Positions 1 to 5,677 of a stretch of 16,383 bases of DNA are shown here, piece by piece. Source of the stretch: DASPUI01 sp035622995 (GTDB lineage Bacteria; Verrucomicrobiota; Verrucomicrobiia; Chthoniobacterales; UBA10450). The position numbers and the translations under genes were made by a program. The notes below the pieces were generated by a model. The model searched no databases. It saw only the letters and a list, made by a program, of their open reading frames with translations, and had not been told where the DNA came from. Within the stretch, counting starts at the first letter, position 1; every line of letters begins with the position of its first letter. The stretch covers positions 1 through 16,383 of the forward strand of contig DASPUI010000030.1 in assembly GCA_035622995.1 (NCBI GenBank), given 5' to 3'.

Positions 1-696
1 GTCACAATTCTCTGGAACCGTGCGGAACGAGCTGTTCGGATTTTGATCTCTGCGTTACTCGGGCTGGCATTGATCGCCCTTGGAATTTGTACCTCCACGC
101 GGGCCGCCGTATTTGCCAGCGAGGAAACGCTCTGGTCGGACACGCTTTCAAAAAATCCGGGTGCCTGGCAGGCTCATGCGCGCCTCGGCCAGCTTTTTTT
201 CGATCGGCAACAATTCGTGGCTGCGCTTCCGCATTTGCAACGCGCAGTCGAGTTGAAACCAGAATTGGCGGACGATCGCAACCTGCTCGGTCTCGACTAC
301 TGCCGGCTTGGGCGATTTGAGGAAGGAATTGCCGAATATCGGACGGCGTTGCAATTGAAAGAAGCCGAGCCGTTGAGTGCAAAAAGCGCGAGCGTCGCGA
401 CGATTCGGACGAACCTGGCTAACGCGCTGACGATTACGGCAAATAATCTGAGCGCCGGCGCGGTTGAAATTCCGAACGAAGCGATGCGGCGTTACGACGA
501 AGCGATCGCCCAATATGAAAAAGCGCTTGAGTTAGAGCCGCGGCAGCCTGCAATTCACCGCAATCTCGGGATGCTGTTGGCGAGACTCGGCCGATACAAC
601 GAAGCGAAAATGCACCTGCGAGCGACGCTGGAGATTGTCCCTAACGAACCAATTGCCCGGGAAACACTGGACGCGATTGAATCGAAAGGACGTTAG
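1..696 (+). CDS. TPR-repeat membrane protein, C-terminal part (5' end outside window)
   Basis: The reading frame is open from base 1, so the true start lies to the left; a TTG at 43 is only an internal candidate. The visible 231 residues begin with a hydrophobic helix (about residues 12-33, rich in Leu/Ala/Ile), then a segment resembling the FASEETLW...NPG linker found in polytopic membrane proteins that end in TPRs. Four tetratricopeptide-like helix pairs follow (roughly bases 163-264, 265-366, 395-541 and 547-648), recognisable by the G-x-Y/F-x-x-A pattern and the ALxLxP ends; the third carries an insertion of about 17 residues. TPRs are protein-protein scaffolds; the N-terminal membrane part and any enzymatic activity are out of view, so the role is unknown. 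The stop codon directly abuts the stop of trpB on the other strand. Confidence 0.8.
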   Translation, partial: VTILWNRAERAVRILISALLGLALIALGICTSTRAAVFASEETLWSDTLSKNPGAWQAHARLGQLFFDRQQFVAALPHLQRAVELKPELADDRNLLGLDYCRLGRFEEGIAEYRTALQLKEAEPLSAKSASVATIRTNLANALTITANNLSAGAVEIPNEAMRRYDEAIAQYEKALELEPRQPAIHRNLGMLLARLGRYNEAKMHLRATLEIVPNEPIARETLDAIESKGR

Positions 697-1890
697 TTAT
701 AACAAAGCCTTGGCAGCTTGATCGACATCTTTGTCTCCGCGACCGGACAAATTGACGACGATGATCTGATCGCGTTTCATTCCCGGCGCGATTTTGATGA
801 CCTGCGCAATCGCGTGTGCGCTTTCGAGCGCTGGGATAATCCCTTCGGTTTTAGATAGTCTCCTGAATCCGGCAAGCGCTTCATCGTCGGTTGCGTAGGT
901 GTATTCGACGCGTCCAAGATCGCGCAAATAGGAATGCTCGGGACCGATGGCCGCGTAATCAAGTCCGGCCGAAATCGAATGGGTGAGCTCAATTTGCCCA
1001 TCTTCATTCGCAAGCAAGAAGGTTTTCGTTCCCTGCAACACGCCAAGGCGTCCACCTTGGAACCGCGCTGCGTGTTTGCCGACTCGGATCCCTTCCCCGC
1101 CGGCCTCGACGCCAATCATTCGTACTTCCGGATCCTGTAAAAATGGATGGAAGAGACCGATGGCATTGCTTCCGCCGCCGACGCATGCAACCAACAGATT
1201 TGGAAGACGTCTTTCACGTTCGAGGATCTGCCTGCGTGCCTCAAGGCCGATCACGCACTGGAAATCACGCACCATCATCGGATACGGATGCGAACCAAGC
1301 ACGCTGCCCAAAATATAATGAGTCGTCCGCACGTTCGTTACCCAATCGCGCATCGCTTCGTTGATCGCTTCCTTCAAGGTCGCCTGGCCGGCAGTAACCG
1401 GAATAACGGTTGCGCCGAGAAATTTCATGCGCGCGACATTCAGCGCCTGCCGCTCCATGTCGATTTTGCCCATGTAAATCACGCATTCGCAGCCAAATCG
1501 CGCGGCGACGGTCGCCGTTGCGACTCCATGCTGACCGGCTCCTGTCTCCGCGATAATGCGTCGCTTGCCCATCCGTTGCGCGAGTAAAATTTGGCCGAGT
1601 GCGTTATTAATCTTGTGCGCGCCGGTGTGGAGCAAATCTTCGCGTTTCAGATAAATCCTGGCGCCGCCAAGCTCGTTGCTTAAGCGCTCCGCAAAATAGA
1701 GTGGTGTCGGGCGACCGGCGAAATCGCGCAGCAAGACCGACAACTCGTTTTGAAACGAAAGATCATTCGTCGCGTGTTCGTATTCCGCCGCCAGTTCGTG
1801 TAACGCGGACATTAATGTTTCAGGCACGAACATTCCGCCATACGGTCCAAAATGACCGCGTCGGTCCGGAACTGGTTCCACTTTGTCCAC
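697..1890 (-). CDS. trpB: Tryptophan synthase beta chain
   Basis: Pyridoxal-phosphate enzyme that condenses indole with L-serine to give L-tryptophan, normally in an alpha2-beta2 complex with TrpA in the cytoplasm. The 397-residue length matches the family. Diagnostic features are the N-terminal GHFGPYGGMFVPETLM block (13-28), HKINNALGQ with the predicted PLP lysine at K93, AETGAGQHG with the catalytic-type glutamate E115, the phosphate-binding GGGSNA loop (238-243), and the C-terminal LSGRGDKD (381-388). The GTG start at 1890 keeps the whole conserved N-terminus; the first ATG, 19 codons in, would delete part of it. No Shine-Dalgarno sequence is visible. The gene begins 11 bases after the mutY stop, so the two are probably cotranscribed. 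trpA and the other trp genes are not in the window. Its stop directly abuts that of the convergent TPR gene, with no spacer. Confidence 0.97.
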   Translation of the reverse strand: MDKVEPVPDRRGHFGPYGGMFVPETLMSALHELAAEYEHATNDLSFQNELSVLLRDFAGRPTPLYFAERLSNELGGARIYLKREDLLHTGAHKINNALGQILLAQRMGKRRIIAETGAGQHGVATATVAARFGCECVIYMGKIDMERQALNVARMKFLGATVIPVTAGQATLKEAINEAMRDWVTNVRTTHYILGSVLGSHPYPMMVRDFQCVIGLEARRQILERERRLPNLLVACVGGGSNAIGLFHPFLQDPEVRMIGVEAGGEGIRVGKHAARFQGGRLGVLQGTKTFLLANEDGQIELTHSISAGLDYAAIGPEHSYLRDLGRVEYTYATDDEALAGFRRLSKTEGIIPALESAHAIAQVIKIAPGMKRDQIIVVNLSGRGDKDVDQAAKALL

Positions 1891-1901
1891 GTGGATGAAG
1901 G

Positions 1902-2900
1902 TTAGGCGCCCGCGAGAAGTTCTTCAATCGCACGCCGATGCGGCGACGGAATTGGAATGGAACCGAGATTTCGAATTGAAAACCAGCGCCGTTGTTGGCC
2001 GTTTGTCCCGGGTTCTTTTTTGTGAAAAACGCGTAGCGCCACCCGATGATGGGTAAAGGGAAAAACTGAGGTGTGAATTGGCCGACGCGAATTTAGCGCT
2101 TTCAAGCCGTTAAGTTTCAGCCGCGGCAATATCCACATGTTGCGCCAGCGACGATCGGCTTTTTGGAGCAAAATTTTATTTTGCCTAACGACAAGGAAGT
2201 GGTCTTCAGTTAGCCGTTTGATTCCAGGACGAGATTTTTTGACTGGCAGACGTTCCGGATCTCGGCTATGGCAAAACTTTCTTACAGGACAAACTGGGCA
2301 GCGTGGTTTGCGCGGCAGGCAAACGAGCGCGCCCAGATCGACCAGGGCGGAGTTGAACCGGGCGGCACCGTGTGTCGGCACAAGCTGAGCGGCCTGGCGC
2401 CAAAGTTTTTCACGCCCCGGTGCACTGTCGATCGACGTTTGCAAATCAGAAAGCCGTGCCAGCACTCGCGCGGTATTCGCTTCAACGATGGGAACAGATT
2501 GATCGAAGCTAAAAGTCGCGACGGCGTGAGCAGTATAGCGGCCGACGCCCGGCAGCGCCCGAATCGCGTTGAGCTCGCGCGGGAATTGCCCGCCATGCCT
2601 GCCCTGCACGATTTTGGCAGCGAGATGCAAATTTCGCGCCCGCGCGTAGTAACCGAGCCCTTGCCAGGCATGGAGGACATCGTTTTCGGACGCTCGGCTG
2701 AGCGAGGCGAAATCCGGAAAACGACGCAGCCAGGCATCATAATAGGGAAGTGCGGTTACAACTTGCGTCTGTTGGAGCATGGATTCCGAGACAAGAATGG
2801 CGTACGGATCGTGTGTGCGGCGCCACGGAAGATCGCGGCCGTGGTGACAATACCAACGCAGAAGAGAGCGGCGGAACGGGGCGAGTTTGGATCGCAGCAT
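1902..2900 (-). CDS. mutY: A/G-specific adenine DNA glycosylase MutY
   Basis: Base-excision repair glycosylase that removes adenine mispaired with 8-oxoguanine. Numbered from the ATG at 2900 (332 aa), it shows the catalytic-type glutamate E39 in VSESMLQQTQV, the helix-hairpin-helix LPGVGRYTA (116-124), and four cysteines spaced C-x6-C-x2-C-x5-C (C194, C201, C204, C210) that bind a 4Fe-4S cluster. A C-terminal NUDIX-like 8-oxoG recognition domain (about 232-332) carries an FTHH motif (282-285). The position matching E. coli D138 is E140 (in VEANTARVLARL). A TTG at 2915 would add five residues, but the ATG is preferred because the region upstream is a 7-bp repeat array. No clear Shine-Dalgarno sequence is seen. 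It leads a likely mutY-trpB transcript and diverges from rnhC. Confidence 0.95.
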   Translation of the reverse strand: MLRSKLAPFRRSLLRWYCHHGRDLPWRRTHDPYAILVSESMLQQTQVVTALPYYDAWLRRFPDFASLSRASENDVLHAWQGLGYYARARNLHLAAKIVQGRHGGQFPRELNAIRALPGVGRYTAHAVATFSFDQSVPIVEANTARVLARLSDLQTSIDSAPGREKLWRQAAQLVPTHGAARFNSALVDLGALVCLPRKPRCPVCPVRKFCHSRDPERLPVKKSRPGIKRLTEDHFLVVRQNKILLQKADRRWRNMWILPRLKLNGLKALNSRRPIHTSVFPFTHHRVALRVFHKKEPGTNGQQRRWFSIRNLGSIPIPSPHRRAIEELLAGA

Positions 2901-2912
2901 CAAGGTTGCGGC

Positions 2913-2989
2913 CAACGTCGAACATTCAAGATCGAACGTCCAACCGCGAATTGAAGGTTGAGCGTTGGGCGTTGAGCGTTCAGCGTTGA
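2913..2989. repeat. Head-to-head array of eleven 7-bp units between mutY and rnhC
   Basis: The 77 bases divide exactly into eleven heptamers. Units on the left read like CAACGTC or GAACGTC, while those on the right read GCGTTGA, GCGTTGG or GCGTTCA, which is close to the reverse complement of the left set. The decamer GTTGAGCGTT occurs perfectly at 2957 and again at 2971, two periods apart. The array fills nearly all of the mutY/rnhC intergenic space and could fold into an imperfect hairpin or cruciform. Function is unknown; it resembles the short heptanucleotide tandem repeats described in some bacteria such as cyanobacteria. Confidence 0.75.
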
Positions 2990-3001
2990 TTGTTTCCTGA
3001 A

Positions 3002-3949
3002 ATGAATTCGTACACCCACCCGCTAACTAGCGACCAGGCGACAAAACTTCGAGTGTTGCTGACCGACCTAAGTTTCGAGTTTTCGCCAAAACCGTACACG
3101 ATCTTTTTTGGGAAAAAAAATAAGCTGAGTGTGGCTGTTTACGAAAAAGGACCAAAGGTGCTCATTCAGGGAAAAGGCCTCGAGGATTTCGTCCGGTTCG
3201 AGCTCGAGCCAAAAATTCTGGGCGAAGCCAAACTTGGGTACGAGGAGGTCCATTTGCCGAAGATGTTCGAGCCACACTTTGGGGTGGATGAAAGCGGCAA
3301 AGGCGATTTTTTTGGCCCGCTGGTGATTGCTGGCGCGTACGTCGACCGCGGAATTGCGAGAAAGTTTCTCGATGCCGGAGTGCAGGACAGCAAACGAATC
3401 GGGTCCGACGCGAGGATTCGCGCCCTGGCTGCGGAAATTCGTAAAGCTGCAGGAGGACTCTTCGATATAATTTTGATCGGCCCTGAACGGTACAATCAAC
3501 TGCACGATAAATTTGGAAACCTGAATCGGCTCCTTGGTTGGGGACACGCTCGCGTAATTGAGAATTTGCTGGCGAAGAAACCAGACTGCGTGCGCGCGCT
3601 ATCGGATCAGTTCGCCGATGCGCACGTGATTGAGAATTCCCTGCTCCAGCACGGTCGCAAAATCGAGATTGAGCAGCGAACAAAAGCCGAGTCCGACGTT
3701 GCCGTTGCGGCCGCCTCAATTCTGGCGCGGGAGGCGTTTATTGACTGGCTGGATCGCAATGGGCGCGAACTTGGTTTTCGGCTGGATCGCGGCGTCTCAG
3801 CGCAAACAAAAGCGACGGCGGAGAAGATCGTCTCTACCGGCGGTCCCGATGCACTGCGAAAGGTCGCAAAAGTGCATTTTCGGACGGCTCATGAGGTCGC
3901 CCCAGAGCATTTTGGGCCACCCCCGCCGCGTCGGCCGTGGCGGAAGTGA
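3002..3949 (+). CDS. rnhC: Ribonuclease HIII
   Basis: Endonuclease that cleaves the RNA strand of RNA-DNA hybrids, acting in R-loop and primer or ribonucleotide removal. The 315-residue protein has the RNase HIII layout: an N-terminal TBP-like substrate-binding domain (about 1-85, including the FFGKKNKLSVAVYEKGPKVL segment) followed by the catalytic core, which starts with GVDESGKGDFFGPLVIAG. The predicted metal ligands are D96 and E97 in that motif, D202 (LSDQFAD) and E230 (KAESDVAVAAASILAR), a D-E-D-E set typical of HIII rather than HII. The ATG at 3002 is chosen over a TTG four codons upstream, which lies at the edge of the heptad array. No Shine-Dalgarno sequence is evident. A weak terminator-like hairpin follows. 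Confidence 0.93.
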   Translation: MNSYTHPLTSDQATKLRVLLTDLSFEFSPKPYTIFFGKKNKLSVAVYEKGPKVLIQGKGLEDFVRFELEPKILGEAKLGYEEVHLPKMFEPHFGVDESGKGDFFGPLVIAGAYVDRGIARKFLDAGVQDSKRIGSDARIRALAAEIRKAAGGLFDIILIGPERYNQLHDKFGNLNRLLGWGHARVIENLLAKKPDCVRALSDQFADAHVIENSLLQHGRKIEIEQRTKAESDVAVAAASILAREAFIDWLDRNGRELGFRLDRGVSAQTKATAEKIVSTGGPDALRKVAKVHFRTAHEVAPEHFGPPPPRRPWRK

Positions 3950-3964
3950 TCGCGGGCGGTCAGG

Positions 3965-3984
3965 GCAAGATTCTTGCTTTTATT
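3965..3984 (+). terminator. Weak rho-independent terminator-like hairpin after rnhC
   Basis: A 5-bp stem GCAAG/CTTGC closes a three-base loop and is followed directly by TTTTATT. It lies 16 bases past the rnhC stop and before the DUF4388 gene. The stem is short, so efficiency may be low. Confidence 0.35.
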
Positions 3985-4003
3985 CCCATAAATTCCGACA
4001 TCT

Positions 4004-4732
4004 GTGGAAACCAGAATCCTCGTCTTAAATGGAGACCCGGTGTTTCAAGACCGGGCGCTGGGCATTTTTGATAGTTTGGACAATTTGGAAACGCGAATTG
4101 TCCGAACCCTCGCTGAGGGCATTCAAGCTCTGCTGGCGGAAAACTTCGATGCATTCATCATAGAGGGGGAACCTGAAGCGGCCTTCGACCAGGCAACCCA
4201 TGCCAGGCAGCACTTCCCATCGCTTCGAATTGCGTGTTTGATTATGGAACGCGGTTCCAGCGAAATGCAAGGCGCGGCCCTACAGAACATCGACCTTATC
4301 ATTCAATCACGCCGGCGGCACGGCCTTCATTCCAGGCTGGCAACTTTTGTTCGGTCGCTGGAGGTTCATGGGGGACCGAGCACAGAGGGAATCGACCCAT
4401 GTCATTCGCTGGTCGGGAATCTGAGCCAGTTTCCGGCAGCCGAAATTTTGCAGATGAGTTGCTTAAGCCAGCGCAGCGGACGCTTCACCTTCAAGTCTGG
4501 CCGCGGCAACAGTGAAATTTACCTGCAGCAGGGGGCGGTGCGACACGCAACTTTTGGATCGCTCGAGGGCGAACCGGTGGTGGCGGAGATTTTCCGGTGG
4601 CGGCAGGGCCGATTTTATTTTGAGGAAGGCGTAATCAGTCAGGTGCAATCGGTGGATCGACCCTGGCCGCATCTTCTAATCGACAACCTTCAAAAGCTGG
4701 ACGAGACACTTGAGCTCGTCAGCGTCCCGTAA
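4004..4732 (+). CDS. Pseudo-receiver / DUF4388 (PATAN-like) protein
   Basis: A 242-residue cytoplasmic protein without signal peptide or membrane helices. Residues 1-115 show the alternating strand/helix pattern of a response-regulator receiver (ILVLNGD at the start, FDAFIIEGE at the strand-3 position), but the site where a phosphorylated aspartate should stand reads E-G-E, so it looks non-phosphorylatable. Residues about 135-225 match the DUF4388 pattern: LVGNLSQFPAAEILQM, then GxFTFKSGRG, IYLQQGAVRHATFG, and FRWRQGRFYFEEG. DUF4388 occurs in gliding, gene-regulation and PatA-type signalling proteins and is thought to mediate protein interactions. The start is GTG at 4004; no in-frame ATG or Shine-Dalgarno sequence is nearby. 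A short helical protein follows after eight bases, suggesting a functional pair. The pathway it serves is not visible. Confidence 0.75.
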   Translation: METRILVLNGDPVFQDRALGIFDSLDNLETRIVRTLAEGIQALLAENFDAFIIEGEPEAAFDQATHARQHFPSLRIACLIMERGSSEMQGAALQNIDLIIQSRRRHGLHSRLATFVRSLEVHGGPSTEGIDPCHSLVGNLSQFPAAEILQMSCLSQRSGRFTFKSGRGNSEIYLQQGAVRHATFGSLEGEPVVAEIFRWRQGRFYFEEGVISQVQSVDRPWPHLLIDNLQKLDETLELVSVP

Positions 4733-4740
4733 TCGCGGCG

Positions 4741-5175
4741 ATGCGCGATCCGAAACTCGAAACCCAAATTCGTTTGCTTACTCTCCAGGTAGAGAACTGG
4801 AAGAAGTTGCACGATCTAATTACCTACGGTTTGGATAAGGCCAAACCGATTATTTCCAGCGAGCAAGAGCGGCAATTTACCGAGATTCGAGCGAATCTCT
4901 TGCAGGAAACAGAATATGTCTTGCGTGAGCTGCAGATTTTGGACGGCCTTTCTGGCAAAGCCATGAACGTGCTACAGCGCGGGGTATCGGTCCGAGGTGT
5001 GCGCGATCTCACGGGCGAGGAGATTCGGCGCCTTGAAACCGAGTGGAATGCGGTTTTCACGAAACTGGGCGTGGTTCAGGGGCAGTTGAAGGCGCGCCGC
5101 AAGGAACTTGCGCAGCAAAACGTCTTCGCCTTTTACTTCGATCGATTGTTTAGAAGGCCGGCACTCGCGCGATAA
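4741..5175 (+). CDS. Hypothetical helical (coiled-coil) protein downstream of the DUF4388 gene
   Basis: A 144-residue protein that I do not recognise. It is soluble, with no signal peptide or membrane segment, and almost entirely predicted helical. Heptad-like spacing of Leu/Ile occurs in residues 5-30 and 42-75 (LLQETEYVLRELQIL), and a second helical block covers residues 85-135 (ETEWNAVFTKLGVVQGQLKARRKEL), ending in a basic, aromatic tail (YFDRLFRRPALAR). A central segment, GVSVRGVRDLTGEEIRRLE, breaks the helices. The ATG follows the DUF4388 stop by eight bases, so the two genes are probably cotranscribed and their products may interact. A coiled-coil adaptor or small structural partner fits, but nothing in the sequence fixes a function. 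Confidence 0.7.
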   Translation: MRDPKLETQIRLLTLQVENWKKLHDLITYGLDKAKPIISSEQERQFTEIRANLLQETEYVLRELQILDGLSGKAMNVLQRGVSVRGVRDLTGEEIRRLETEWNAVFTKLGVVQGQLKARRKELAQQNVFAFYFDRLFRRPALAR

Positions 5176-5255
5176 CTCCGGCTTGGCTCTAATGCTTTGG
5201 GGCTAGGTCGTTGCCGGCTGGAAAATTTCTCTTTCCTTGTTTGATTTTGCGACCA

Positions 5256-5273
5256 CGTTTGCCTTGGCAAACG
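5256..5273. promoter_or_regulatory. Perfect 8-bp palindrome just upstream of the HU gene
   Basis: CGTTTGCC and its exact reverse complement GGCAAACG flank a TT centre, ending 15 bases before the HU start codon. It could be a dimeric-repressor operator, possibly autoregulatory, or a hairpin in the mRNA leader. No convincing -35/-10 pair is visible in the 113-base gap (5176-5288), and no T-run follows, so a terminator is unlikely. Confidence 0.5.
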
Positions 5274-5288
5274 ATTCCTTATTGAAAT

Positions 5289-5642
5289 ATGGCAAAACTT
5301 ACGAAACGCGACATCGTGGTCGCGATCAGTAACCAAACCGGCATGGTGCAGCACCAGGTTTTTGATGTCGTTCAGCGAACACTCGACAAAATCACCGACA
5401 GTCTGGCCAACAACGTTGCGGTAGAGCTCCGAAACTTCGGGATTTTTCAGCCGCGTCTTACCAAACCAAGAGTTGGGCGCAACCCAAATCAGCCCGGCAG
5501 CAGCTTTGTCATTCCGCCGCGTGTCACAGTCAAATTCAAAGCGGGGAAAATTATGCGCCAGCGCGTTGAGAAACTCTCACGTGAGCTTAAGGGCGCCGCT
5601 GAACGCTCTGCTGCAACGCAAGGAAGCGACAGTCGTCGATAA
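5289..5642 (+). CDS. HU/IHF-family DNA-binding protein with extended C-terminal tail
   Basis: Nucleoid-associated protein that binds and bends DNA as a dimer. Residues 1-92 follow the HU fold: helical dimerisation body (TKRDIVVAISNQTGM...VVQRTLDKITDSL), then the signature RNFGIFQPRLTKPRVGRNP (48-66), with the arm tip at RNPNQPG where the intercalating proline sits, and the return strand VTVKFKAGK. At 117 residues it is longer than typical HU (about 90); the extra 25 or so residues form a charged Arg/Glu/Ser tail that may extend DNA contact. The ATG at 5289 begins MAKLTKRDIV as in other HU proteins. There is no Shine-Dalgarno sequence. It is probably monocistronic: a palindrome precedes it and a terminator-like hairpin follows. 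Whether it is the main HU or a paralogue cannot be told from this window. Confidence 0.92.
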   Translation: MAKLTKRDIVVAISNQTGMVQHQVFDVVQRTLDKITDSLANNVAVELRNFGIFQPRLTKPRVGRNPNQPGSSFVIPPRVTVKFKAGKIMRQRVEKLSRELKGAAERSAATQGSDSRR

Positions 5643-5657
5643 GATGGATTGGGGCAC

Positions 5658-5677
5658 GGTCGAGGCTGCGACCTTTT
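5658..5677 (+). terminator. Rho-independent terminator-like hairpin after the HU gene
   Basis: GGTCG and CGACC pair around the six-base loop AGGCTG and are followed directly by TTTT. The element lies 16 bases after the HU stop and its T-run overlaps the last two bases of the convergent kinase gene. The stem is only 5 bp but GC-rich. Confidence 0.5.

Noticed and set aside
2268..2954. Plus-strand open frame of over 200 codons opposite mutY.
   Set aside because: It covers the catalytic and Fe-S parts of mutY in antisense, and its product resembles no family I know.
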